Assembly (NCBI GenBank): GCA_934154785.1
Contig: CAKPGL010000001.1
Span: 62,001 to 126,000 of the forward strand
Origin: an uncultured Bacilli bacterium
Lineage (GTDB): Bacteria > Bacillota_I > Bacilli_A > RF39 > UBA660
Length of the DNA stretch: 64,000 nt
Direction: 5' to 3'
The translations under genes were made by a program, and so were the position numbers. This document shows, piece by piece, positions 52,951-61,399 of this stretch. Below the pieces are notes generated by a model, which was not told where the DNA came from, did not search any database, and saw only the letters and a list, made by a program, of their open reading frames with translations. Each line of letters begins with the position of its first letter. Positions within the stretch are counted from its first letter, which is position 1.

Positions 52951-53649
52951 ATGAAGAAGATTTTATTTATTATAATGACAGTTTTATTAATAGTGATAAT
53001 TTATGTATTAAATTTGGATAGAAAGGTATTTTTCTTTGCGATAGGTGATTCAATCGCGTTAGGCAAAAGTGATAGTAATGTTGTAACCAATTATAATGAT
53101 TATATAAAAAATAGTTTAGAAAAAGATAAGCGTTTAGAAAAATATGTAAATGAGTATACAGCTACAGATTTAAGAATAAATGATGTTATAAATGATATCA
53201 ATAATAATAAAAAGATAAGTACAAATAATAAAACATATAATATTAAGAATTTGTTAATTAAAGCTGATTTGGTAACTATTTCCATAAATAATGAAGATGT
53301 TTTATCAAAGTTAAATAATAACTACACTGTAAAGGAACTATATACTTGGGCAGATGAATTGGCTAAAGATTATGAAACCATGCTAATGACAATTAGAAGT
53401 TATTGTAAAGAAAAGATATTTGTAATAGGTTATTATTATCCTAATATAGCAGAAAATAGTTCTAATAAAATAAGTATTATTTCTTATTTAAATGATATGT
53501 TTAAAGAAATATCATCTTTATATAAAGTTGAATATATAAATACTGCTGAATTGTTTATAGAAAATAACTCTTTTTTAGATAAGTATTATCCTACTGAGTT
53601 AGGACAGAAACAAATAAGTAAACAAATATTATTAAAATTTAATATTTAA
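52951..53649 (+). CDS. SGNH/GDSL-type exported protein with substituted catalytic His
   Basis: 232 residues with an N-terminal membrane or signal anchor (4-20) and an SGNH-hydrolase fold. The nucleophile block is AIGDSIALG (Ser34), and the third block reads VTISINNED. The usual terminal Asp-x-x-His is replaced: at 210-213 it reads DKYY before PTELG, so the His position is Tyr213. Family members act as esterases or acetyl-transfer enzymes on wall polymers. Either this copy is inactive or it uses another base. The gene lies between murA and a MurF homologue, behind a GGGGGTGTATT ribosome site. Confidence 0.75.
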   Translation: MKKILFIIMTVLLIVIIYVLNLDRKVFFFAIGDSIALGKSDSNVVTNYNDYIKNSLEKDKRLEKYVNEYTATDLRINDVINDINNNKKISTNNKTYNIKNLLIKADLVTISINNEDVLSKLNNNYTVKELYTWADELAKDYETMLMTIRSYCKEKIFVIGYYYPNIAENSSNKISIISYLNDMFKEISSLYKVEYINTAELFIENNSFLDKYYPTELGQKQISKQILLKFNI

Positions 53650-53688
53650 TAAAAGAATATAATATACTGTAAATAACACATAATATAA

Positions 53689-53717
53689 TTGAAAAAGACT
53701 CTATACAATGTTATAAT
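53689..53717 (+). promoter_or_regulatory. Promoter of the murF-like gene
   Basis: TTGAAA (53689-53694) and TATAAT (53712-53717), spacer 17, 23 bases before the ATG. Confidence 0.75.
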
Positions 53718-53739
53718 TATGTAGTAATGGAGGATACTT

Positions 53740-55329
53740 ATGATATTATTTATTATGTGTTTAATTATTTATTTTTTATATGACTTTTCTAAAGTTAAAA
53801 CAGCTTTACAAATGCTTCAACAAAACTTTTATAATGAATCAAATCGTTATTTAAAGTGGACTTTAAGAAATATTGACAAAGCTTATATAACGTTTGATTT
53901 ATTAGCGTTAATCCTAATATTTATACCGCTTTTTATAAAAGATACTAATATTTGTTATACTATATTTTTAATTGTATATGGTATTATTTATATTATTGAT
54001 AGAATAAATAAAAAGACTGAACAGGTAAAAAAACCATTAGTTGTCACTTTTAGAATTAAAAGATTAGCGTTTACTGTTGCTTTATTTTATGTGTTAGTTT
54101 TGATCTTGTATTTTACTATATTAAATAAAAGCACTTTAGCATTATTTACTATTTTAGTATTAATGAATGTTTTAGCGTATATCAAAGTTTATTTATCTTA
54201 TTTAATTAACTTACCAATAGAGCAATTAACTTATAATTATTATAAAAATAAAGCCGCTACAAAAATTAGTAGTTTTAATACCATTAGTATTGGTGTAACT
54301 GGTAGTTACGGAAAGACAAGTAGTAAAAATATATTATACGATATCCTTAGTAAGAAATATATTGTTTATGCTTCTCCAGGTAACTTTAATACACCACTTG
54401 GTTTAATGCGTACTATCAATCAGTACTTGGATAAATTTGATGAAATATTTATTCCAGAAATATCTGCCAGTCGTGTTCACGACATAAAAAGATCTTGTGA
54501 TTTTATTAAACCAAAATATGGAATTATAACTAACATTGGTTTAGCACATTTAGATACTTTTAAAACGGAAGAAAACATACAAAAGACAAAGTTTGAATTA
54601 ATTGAATCTTTACCAAATGATGGTTTAGGAGTATTAAATATTGATGACCCTAAACAAAGAAGTTACAAACTAAAAAATAATTGTCGTATTAAATGGATAG
54701 GAATAGATTCACAAGAAGGAGACTGCTACGCATTTAATATAAAATATACTAATAAAGGAACAAGTTTTGATTGTAAATTTAAAGATGATGGCAAAATAAT
54801 TAATTTTAAAACAAAGTTATTTGGTAAACCTAATATTTATAATATTTTAGCGGGATTAATGATTGCTAAAGATTTAGGATTAACTTATGAGCAAATGCAA
54901 AATGGTGTGGCAAGTATCAAACCAATTGAACATAGACTAGAACTAAAAAAATATAAAAATGTTACTATTATTGATGATGCCTATAATTCTAATCCTGTCG
55001 GTTCAAAAATGGCTCTTGATGTGTTGTCACTAATGCCGGGTATGAAAATAGTAGTTACCCCTGGTATGATTGAATTAAAAGATAAAGAATATGAATTAAA
55101 TAAAAAATTTGGTGAGTATATTAGTGAGTGTGCTGACTATGTAATTTTAGTTGGTAAGAAACAAACTAAACCTATTCAAGATGGTTTATCAGAAAATAAC
55201 TATCAAAAAGAAAAAATATTTATTATAAATGATGTAAAAGAAGCATTCCCTTTAATCGATAAGTTAAAAGATAATGATACTTACGTTTTATTAGAGAATG
55301 ATTTACCTGATTTATTTAATGAAAAATAG
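53740..55329 (+). CDS. murF: MurF-type Mur ligase fused to an N-terminal membrane domain
   Basis: 529 residues. The first 160 or so are membrane: hydrophobic segments at about 1-15, 50-66, 71-87, 109-127 and 131-155, with the basic stretch INKKTEQVKK between. The Mur ligase part starts near residue 180: ATP loop GVTGSYGKTS (185-194), FIPEISAS (237-244), NIGLAHLDTF, HRLE (398-401) and the MurF-typical DDAYNSNP (412-419). The usual N-terminal UDP-MurNAc-tripeptide-binding domain of MurF is missing, its place taken by the membrane part. It probably adds D-Ala-D-Ala to the stem peptide at the membrane, or on a lipid-linked substrate. The start follows TGGAGGATACTT. Confidence 0.8.
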   Translation: MILFIMCLIIYFLYDFSKVKTALQMLQQNFYNESNRYLKWTLRNIDKAYITFDLLALILIFIPLFIKDTNICYTIFLIVYGIIYIIDRINKKTEQVKKPLVVTFRIKRLAFTVALFYVLVLILYFTILNKSTLALFTILVLMNVLAYIKVYLSYLINLPIEQLTYNYYKNKAATKISSFNTISIGVTGSYGKTSSKNILYDILSKKYIVYASPGNFNTPLGLMRTINQYLDKFDEIFIPEISASRVHDIKRSCDFIKPKYGIITNIGLAHLDTFKTEENIQKTKFELIESLPNDGLGVLNIDDPKQRSYKLKNNCRIKWIGIDSQEGDCYAFNIKYTNKGTSFDCKFKDDGKIINFKTKLFGKPNIYNILAGLMIAKDLGLTYEQMQNGVASIKPIEHRLELKKYKNVTIIDDAYNSNPVGSKMALDVLSLMPGMKIVVTPGMIELKDKEYELNKKFGEYISECADYVILVGKKQTKPIQDGLSENNYQKEKIFIINDVKEAFPLIDKLKDNDTYVLLENDLPDLFNEK

Positions 55330-55333
55330 TCTT

Positions 55334-55362
55334 AGAAGTATTTGTTAGTACTTCTTTTACTT
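55334..55362 (+). terminator. Terminator after murF-like gene
   Basis: AGAAGTA (55334-55340) and TACTTCT (55349-55355), loop of 8, then TTTACTTT. Confidence 0.6.
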
Positions 55363-55431
55363 TACAATCGTTTAGAAAAATTATTTATTTATTTGTTTAT
55401 TTGATGTATAATTAAAATAGGAGGAGTGAAA

Positions 55432-56088
55432 ATGGAAAAGAAAAATACTGTTTTAGTTGTCTTAGTAGTAATCTTATCTTTATTAGTTGGTGCGCTAGGT
55501 GGTTATTTAATTTCTGATAAATTAGGTAATAACAATAATAATAACAATCAAACTGAAAAACCTAATGGTGAGGACAAAAATGTTACACCAGAACCATCTA
55601 TGTCTGCTTATGAAAAATTTGTTTTAGAGTATAAAAAATCAATGAAAGATGTTACTGCAACAAGTACAGATAAAGATGAACTTAATTTAATGCCAAATAA
55701 ACAAATTAAAAGTGTTACTTTAACAAAAGATGGAACTGCTACAATAAATTATTTTGATTCTAGCAGTTATAAGAAAAAATACCCTAATGGTCAAGTACTG
55801 GATGGAAAGTATATAATTTTAGATGTAGAGTCTGTTGGTAATGGTGGATTCTATATGTATTTTCTTATAAAGGAAGATGGCAGTGTTACCGCTATTAATG
55901 AATTTGCTGGTAATAGTAATAATGAATTAGTGAAAGAAGATAATTTTGAAAACTATAAGGAAATAACTACAATAAAAGATTATGTACATGGACAAAGTGT
56001 TGATAATCCAGAATATAAAAAATACGCTGGATTAGATAAAAACAGTGACGGCTTGGTATTTACAGATATAAACGGTAATACATACTAA
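55432..56088 (+). CDS. Membrane-anchored extracytoplasmic protein of unknown function
   Basis: 218 residues: a single N-terminal membrane segment (about 6-26, VLVVLVVILSLLVGALGG), an Asn-rich linker (GNNNNNNNQTEK), then a globular domain of about 160 residues that I do not recognise. The frame starts two codons earlier with a GTG; the ATG at 55432 behind AGGAGGAGTGAAA is preferred. No cysteine lipobox is visible. It sits alone between the murF-like gene and a convergent operon. Confidence 0.75.
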   Translation: MEKKNTVLVVLVVILSLLVGALGGYLISDKLGNNNNNNNQTEKPNGEDKNVTPEPSMSAYEKFVLEYKKSMKDVTATSTDKDELNLMPNKQIKSVTLTKDGTATINYFDSSSYKKKYPNGQVLDGKYIILDVESVGNGGFYMYFLIKEDGSVTAINEFAGNSNNELVKEDNFENYKEITTIKDYVHGQSVDNPEYKKYAGLDKNSDGLVFTDINGNTY

Positions 56089-56118
56089 AAGAGAACCAAT
56101 AAACCCGGTTCTCTTTTT
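56088..56118. terminator. Bidirectional terminator between the exoprotein gene and murE
   Basis: AAAGAGAACC (56088-56097) and GGTTCTCTTT (56107-56116), 10-bp stem, 9-base loop, T-run on the plus strand and A-run on the other side. It serves convergent genes. Confidence 0.85.
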
Positions 56119-56123
56119 ATATG

Positions 56124-57566
56124 TTAATTTATTTTATTTCCAAATAGTTCATCTATATAGTAATATGCTGTTTCGGCATCATTTTTTCTTGGAACAAGTT
56201 TTCCATTGGTTATTTGATAACTTTCCAAGCCTTTACCAAGAATTAAAACAATATCATCTTTCTTTGCAAATTCTAAGGCTTTTTTAATTGCTAAATCTCG
56301 GTTAACTTCTAGAGAGAAGTTTTTCTTTTTAACTTCACTAATCATCATTTTCAATAATGCCTGTGGGTCATCATATCTAGCATCTTCTATTGTAAAGAAA
56401 GAGTAATCTAAGTTTTCTGTGCAAAAATTAGCCATATCAATAGCTCTTCTTTTATCTCGTGAACCACCGGCCCCAACAACTGCGATAATTCTTCCTTTTG
56501 TGAAACCTTTAACATATTTTAGCAAGTTTCTCACAGCATTAGCCGTATGACCATAATCAACCATTACATTAAAATCTAAGTTAGTTTTTAACATCATTTG
56601 CCTAGCTTCAATTGGTTTGATTTGTGATATGTATTTAATGATACTATCAATATCATATCCGAAGTGAGTTAGTGTTAAAATAGCACACATAAGATTATTT
56701 ACATTATATTCACCAGAAATACTAGTGGTAATATGATGTTTACCACATATTCCGTTAATATTAAAGTCTAGTTTATTATAACCAATCATGATATCGCTTG
56801 CATAAATGTCTGCTTTATTGTTACTTAGAGAATATGTTAGTATTTTTTCTTTAGTAGCATTTATAAAGAAATCTTTATATTTATCATCATAATTAACAAT
56901 TCCTAATCCACCTTTTTTTAAGTGATTAAAACTAATTGCTTTAGCGCGTGCATAGTTTTCCATGGTTTTGTGGGTATCAAGATGATCTCTAGTTAGATTA
57001 GTAAATATTGCCACATCAAAATATATTTCTTCTAGCTTTCCGGTTGACAAACGTTCTGATGAAGATTCCATAGCAACATATTTACAACCTAGTTTACTGA
57101 ATTCATTATATGCTTTAAATAATAAATCTGGCATTGGAGTAGTATAATCATTTTCTAGGGTAAAGTTTTTATATCTAATGCCACTAGTACCAATATATCC
57201 AGTTTTATCATAGTTATTTAATAATTGATATAATATTTCTGATACAGTTGTTTTGCCATCTGTTCCAGTTACAGACACAATTTTAAGTTTATCTAAAACA
57301 TTATCATAAAATTTATTTAGGGCAATGTTGTAAGCTACATTAGTATTTTCTACCACTATAACAGGGACATTGACATCAACGTTTTTTTCGGAAACAACCG
57401 CCACTGCACCATTTTTTATAGCAGATTCAATGTAATCGTGACCATCAACTGTAACGCCTTTAATAGCAAAAAATAGTCCATTTTTAACTTTAAGTCTTGA
57501 ATCATCATATAATACATCTATTTGCAAATTAGATTTAATATCAAATAAATCACTTAATTTTTTCAT
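56124..57566 (-). CDS. murE: MurE-type UDP-MurNAc-dipeptide:amino-acid ligase with an EDAR motif
   Basis: Adds the third (usually diamino) residue to UDP-MurNAc-L-Ala-D-Glu. The 480 residues show DDSRLKVKNGLFFAI (UDP site), TGTDGKTT (100-107), TNLTRDHLD, the probable carbamoylated lysine Lys209 in YARAKA, VMVDYGHTA and VGAGGSRDKRR. The motif that reads the incoming amino acid is DNPR for DAP enzymes and DNPA-like for several lysine enzymes; here it is EDAR (394-397), followed by YDDP. The Arg is kept but Asn-Pro is lost, so the substrate is uncertain. GKGHE is also altered to GKGLE. Its ATG overlaps the aminotransferase stop by one base, so it closes the four-gene operon. Confidence 0.88.
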   Translation of the reverse strand: MKKLSDLFDIKSNLQIDVLYDDSRLKVKNGLFFAIKGVTVDGHDYIESAIKNGAVAVVSEKNVDVNVPVIVVENTNVAYNIALNKFYDNVLDKLKIVSVTGTDGKTTVSEILYQLLNNYDKTGYIGTSGIRYKNFTLENDYTTPMPDLLFKAYNEFSKLGCKYVAMESSSERLSTGKLEEIYFDVAIFTNLTRDHLDTHKTMENYARAKAISFNHLKKGGLGIVNYDDKYKDFFINATKEKILTYSLSNNKADIYASDIMIGYNKLDFNINGICGKHHITTSISGEYNVNNLMCAILTLTHFGYDIDSIIKYISQIKPIEARQMMLKTNLDFNVMVDYGHTANAVRNLLKYVKGFTKGRIIAVVGAGGSRDKRRAIDMANFCTENLDYSFFTIEDARYDDPQALLKMMISEVKKKNFSLEVNRDLAIKKALEFAKKDDIVLILGKGLESYQITNGKLVPRKNDAETAYYYIDELFGNKIN

Positions 57567-58831
57567 TATTTCACCTTTTTATAAACCTTTTGACTAGCTT
57601 CGTTTATTATATCAAGTCCTTCCTTTAATTCATCTTTATTAATAATTAAAGGTGGTAGTATTTTTAAAACTAAATCTTTTCTACCTGCAGCTTCAATAAT
57701 TAAACCGTTATCAAAACATTCTTTAATAATATATTTTACTATATTATCGTTACCAACTTTAGAAAAGTCAATTCCCCAGATTAGACCAATTCCTCGTAAT
57801 TCTATTTCTGGGATTTTAGAAATTATTTTTTCATTGATATAGTTTTCAATATATTTTGCATTTTCTAATACATTTTGATTTATATTATGTTCTATATTGT
57901 AATTTATGCCGGCGGTAGCACCAACAAATGATAAATTGCATCCTCTAAAAGTGCCATTATGTTCTGCAGGCTTCCATAAATCTAATTCTGGTTTCATTAA
58001 CAATATTGCCATAGGTAAACCAAATCCACCGATAGACTTAGATAATACAACCATATCAGGATTAATTCCTGCTCTTTCGAATGAGAAGAAATTACCTGTA
58101 CGAGAGTTTCCAACTTGTACTTCATCAACTATTAATAGGATATCATGTTTTTTACATAACTCTTCTAAGCCTTGTAACCATTCTATTGGTGCTACATTGA
58201 TTCCACCTTCCGCTTGTACCGTTTCTAATACTATAGCAGCAGGTTTATCTATGCCAGAGTGATCGTCATTTAAAACATTTTCTAAATATTTTAGTGTATC
58301 AAAATCGGCATTGCAACCAACTGGATAGGGCATGTGTGTAACGTTTGTAAGAGGTACATAAGCGCCATTTCTACTAAATGCATCGCTAGTAGCAGCAACA
58401 CTTCCTAAGGTCATTCCATGAAATGCGCCACTAAAAGCAATAATATTGTTTCGTTGTTTATTTTTTCTAGCAAGTTTAAAGGCTGCCTCAATAGCATTAG
58501 TGCCAGTAGGACCACAAAATTGAATTTTATAGTCTAAACTTCTATGTTCTAAAATCTTTTTAGTAAATGTTTCAATAAATTCTTCTTTGGCGTCAGTGTA
58601 CATATCAAGTGAATGTGTTACACCGTCACGCATCATATATTTAATAATTTCTTCTTTTATTTCATCATTATTATGTCCATAATTTAGTGCCCCTGCACCA
58701 GCCAAAAAATCTAGATATTTATTATTATTTTCATCATATAGATAACATCCTTTTGCTTTAACGAAAGTAGTTGGATACTTACGACAATATGATCTTACCT
58801 CTGATTCTCTACTTGTAATATTTTCTTTCAT
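57566..58831 (-). CDS. EctB-like L-2,4-diaminobutyrate:2-oxoglutarate aminotransferase
   Basis: Class III PLP aminotransferase of 421 residues. It resembles EctB closely from the N-terminus onward: ESEVRSYCRKYPTTFVKAKG, LDFLAGAGALNYGHNN, GPTGTNAIEAA (107-117), IVDEVQVG, HNGTFRG (291-297). The PLP lysine is Lys265 in LSKSIGG. The family converts aspartate-4-semialdehyde plus glutamate to L-2,4-diaminobutyrate. No ectA or ectC is nearby, so ectoine is unlikely; instead the gene is joined to murE. The ATG follows AGGAGGAATATA. Ornithine- or other omega-aminotransferase activity is possible. Confidence 0.85.
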   Translation of the reverse strand: MKENITSRESEVRSYCRKYPTTFVKAKGCYLYDENNNKYLDFLAGAGALNYGHNNDEIKEEIIKYMMRDGVTHSLDMYTDAKEEFIETFTKKILEHRSLDYKIQFCGPTGTNAIEAAFKLARKNKQRNNIIAFSGAFHGMTLGSVAATSDAFSRNGAYVPLTNVTHMPYPVGCNADFDTLKYLENVLNDDHSGIDKPAAIVLETVQAEGGINVAPIEWLQGLEELCKKHDILLIVDEVQVGNSRTGNFFSFERAGINPDMVVLSKSIGGFGLPMAILLMKPELDLWKPAEHNGTFRGCNLSFVGATAGINYNIEHNINQNVLENAKYIENYINEKIISKIPEIELRGIGLIWGIDFSKVGNDNIVKYIIKECFDNGLIIEAAGRKDLVLKILPPLIINKDELKEGLDIINEASQKVYKKVK

Positions 58832-58849
58832 TATATTCCTCCTGGTATA

Positions 58850-60058
58850 TTACCAATTAAATTTTCTGTACTTTTTAATATAGTTATATTTTCTTAAAAT
58901 AAGGTATATAAAACGTTTTATACTCCTATCTTTGCTATATGTTAATGAATCAACACATTTCCCTTTCTTCAAGAGTTCTAGTGCTTTGCTTTTATAATTT
59001 TTATTTTTAATTTGCTCTAAAATAACTTTTTTTGGTACCATCGAAAGTAGTAACTCTTTTTTTTCAATATTAAACTCTTTTTCTTTGTTGTAGAATAAAT
59101 CGTCTATTAATAATTTTATCATGTTATTACCAGTTGCAGTTAAATAGTAACTACTTCTTGCTTGTCTAGGATTTATTTCTAATACTTTAAATTCTTTATC
59201 TCTTAAATCATATTTTAAGTCGAATTCCGCAAAACCTGTATAATTAATTCCTTCAAGAAATTTTTTAAGTTTATTTACAATCATATCAGTATTTCCAAAT
59301 TGGTTATAACCATTTATTAATACGGTACAATTACCTATTGCTGTTGGTCCGTGTTCTTGGAGTCCAATTTGTGCGAATGTAGCAAGTTCGGCCTTTCCTT
59401 TAGAATTACAATAAAATACACAGTCAAAAAGAGTAGAATCATCACCTTCAATACATTCTTGAATAATAATATTATCTTTATAACCGGCATTTTTAATGGA
59501 ATTTATAACTGCAGTGGTTTCCTGTAAGTCATGGGTTTTATATACTTTAGCCTGTCCAGAGAATGGATGTTTATAATATTCAATTCCATTGCTAGGTTTT
59601 AAAATCAATGGATAACGAAAGTCATCAGGAATATTAAGTTTATTTTTAATGCTGTAAAAATGAGTTTTAGGAAAATCAACACCAATGTTCTTATATTTTT
59701 TATAAAAAGTTTCTTTTACTAAAAAACTATCAACTATTTCATAACTAGGACAATTGAATTTATAGTATGGTTCTAACATTTCACGGTTTTCAACAACTAA
59801 TCTAACATAAATATCATGGCAAGGAACTAAAAGAACTTTTTCATTATAGTTTTCTTTAGCGTACTCAATTAGTATGTTTGCAAATTCTTTTTTGTTTTTT
59901 AAGTTACTGTTATATGTAAAATTCATTATTTTTGAATTTTCTGTAAACCGCATAGCTTCATATCCTATAACATCTACTTTTTTATTGTAAATTTCATGAT
60001 AACTTCTGGCCATAGAGTAAGCATTTATATCAGTACCAATCAATAAAATTTTAATCAT
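58850..60058 (-). CDS. ATP-grasp D-amino-acid ligase resembling D-aspartate ligase (Aslfm type)
   Basis: 402-residue ATP-grasp enzyme. From memory of the Enterococcus faecium D-aspartate ligase, it shares LLIGTDINAYSMARSYHEIY at the N-terminus, PLILKPSNGIEYY, EGDDSTLF, GFAEFDLKYDLRDKEFKVLEINPRQARSSY and KDRSIKRFIYL near the end. That enzyme adds beta-linked D-Asp to the side-chain amine of Lys3 of the peptidoglycan precursor, forming the cross-bridge. The D-amino acid and acceptor here are not shown. Its ATG lies one base after the racemase stop; the nearest ribosome site is 15 bases upstream, so it probably depends on coupled translation. Confidence 0.8.
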   Translation of the reverse strand: MIKILLIGTDINAYSMARSYHEIYNKKVDVIGYEAMRFTENSKIMNFTYNSNLKNKKEFANILIEYAKENYNEKVLLVPCHDIYVRLVVENREMLEPYYKFNCPSYEIVDSFLVKETFYKKYKNIGVDFPKTHFYSIKNKLNIPDDFRYPLILKPSNGIEYYKHPFSGQAKVYKTHDLQETTAVINSIKNAGYKDNIIIQECIEGDDSTLFDCVFYCNSKGKAELATFAQIGLQEHGPTAIGNCTVLINGYNQFGNTDMIVNKLKKFLEGINYTGFAEFDLKYDLRDKEFKVLEINPRQARSSYYLTATGNNMIKLLIDDLFYNKEKEFNIEKKELLLSMVPKKVILEQIKNKNYKSKALELLKKGKCVDSLTYSKDRSIKRFIYLILRKYNYIKKYRKFNW

Positions 60059-60059
60059 A

Positions 60060-61217
60060 TTAGTTTTTATATCTCCTTTCTATACCACTGTCAATCATAG
60101 ACATAGTTTCATACACAGTGGTTTGCAAGTGGTTACTTACGGGTATAACACCTACTTTGTTTCCAATTAACAAAACTTTATCATCTAATTTAACAGCTTC
60201 ATCAATTTGAATGATAGTCATACCCATGCATATATCCGCAATAATCGGATATAATTTATTATTTATTTCTACATTAGATCCTCTTCTTTTACGACTAATT
60301 CCATCTGCGTAGCCTATATCTAATACTGCTATTAGAATATCTTTATTAGTAAATAAGCTAGTACCATAACCAATATAACTATTAGCTTTAACTTTTTTAA
60401 TTTCTAAAATACTGGTAACTAAGGAAAATGTTTGTTTTAAAGAAGGGCCTCCGTCCAAAATTGGTTCACTAATGTGTTCTTTTTTTCGTAATTCTTGCCA
60501 CTTAAGTTTTCTAAGTTTATCTTTAAATGTATTTTTATATTTAGGAACAGAATTAAAACCAAACATAATTATACCTAATCTAACACCGTTTACATATGAA
60601 ACTTTTTCATGTGCTTCCATTGTCCCACTTTTATCAATATGTATAACATCTATTTTTTTTAAATCAATGTTATTGGTTAATTGCTCAAAAGTTTTAAGCT
60701 GGTTATCATAGTTTTTATCATACACTCCAGTTGTAGCAAAATGTGTAAAAATTCCTTCTAAATGAATATTTTTTGACTTAGATATGAAATCATATACGTT
60801 CTTAATTTCATCTTTATTGTTGAAACCGAGCCTATTCATTCCAGAATCTATTTTTAAGTGAATGTTTAATCTGAGTTTAGTATCTTTAAATTTTTCAAAA
60901 TAATTATAATCTGTTAAACTTATAGAAATGTTGTTTTTTTCACAAATATCCAGATACTTTATTGGAATGGGTTCAAGACACATTATCTTGACTGTATTAT
61001 TAATTTTTCTTATTTCTAAGGCTTCATCTAAATTAGAAACCGCGAGAAAATTTATTCCGTTTTCAATTAATGTAGGAATAATGCCAAAACCATGTCCATA
61101 GGCATTTCCCTTAACAACGCCAATATAATATTTAAATTGATCATATTTGTTTAGTATTGTTTGAATATTATATTTTAAATTTTCTAAATTTATTTCAACA
61201 TATGTATTTCTATGCAT
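60060..61217 (-). CDS. Alanine-racemase-family PLP enzyme
   Basis: 385 residues, fold-type III racemase. The PLP lysine is Lys36 in VVKGNAYGHG, where typical alanine racemases have VKANAYGHG. LKIDSGMNRLGF, the second catalytic tyrosine region GYADG and MMSMIDSGIERRY-like end are present. The substrate-channel motif after ICM reads GMTIIQID instead of the usual DQ-type, so the substrate may not be alanine. It is the first gene of the operon with the D-amino-acid ligase, aminotransferase and murE, suggesting it supplies a D-amino acid for the wall. It starts with ATG behind CAAGGAGGTTATT. Confidence 0.85.
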   Translation of the reverse strand: MHRNTYVEINLENLKYNIQTILNKYDQFKYYIGVVKGNAYGHGFGIIPTLIENGINFLAVSNLDEALEIRKINNTVKIMCLEPIPIKYLDICEKNNISISLTDYNYFEKFKDTKLRLNIHLKIDSGMNRLGFNNKDEIKNVYDFISKSKNIHLEGIFTHFATTGVYDKNYDNQLKTFEQLTNNIDLKKIDVIHIDKSGTMEAHEKVSYVNGVRLGIIMFGFNSVPKYKNTFKDKLRKLKWQELRKKEHISEPILDGGPSLKQTFSLVTSILEIKKVKANSYIGYGTSLFTNKDILIAVLDIGYADGISRKRRGSNVEINNKLYPIIADICMGMTIIQIDEAVKLDDKVLLIGNKVGVIPVSNHLQTTVYETMSMIDSGIERRYKN

Positions 61218-61240
61218 AATAACCTCCTTGTAATAATATA

Positions 61241-61269
61241 ATTATATAACTTTATTAGTTATTTTTCAA
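61241..61269 (-). promoter_or_regulatory. Promoter of the racemase-ligase-aminotransferase-murE operon
   Basis: On the minus strand TTGAAA (61264-61269) and TATAAT (61241-61246), spacer 17, about 24 bases before the ATG. No other strong promoter is seen within the operon. Confidence 0.75.
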
Positions 61270-61316
61270 GGAAAGTAAAATAAGAACTGTAAGTACAGAT
61301 ATTTATAATAAAATAG

Positions 61317-61345
61317 TTGCATTTTTTTGATAATACTGTTATACT
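61317..61345 (+). promoter_or_regulatory. Promoter of rpmE
   Basis: TTGCAT (61317-61322) and TATACT (61340-61345), spacer 17. It is divergent from the operon promoter about 50 bases away. Confidence 0.7.
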
Positions 61346-61399
61346 ATTGAAGAATTAAATTTCTATGACGCAAAAGTGTCATGGCGGAAGGAGATAAAT

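Noticed and set aside
57906..58262. 118-codon plus-strand frame opposite the aminotransferase
   Set aside because: Antisense shadow; the minus-strand frame has the full class III aminotransferase pattern.
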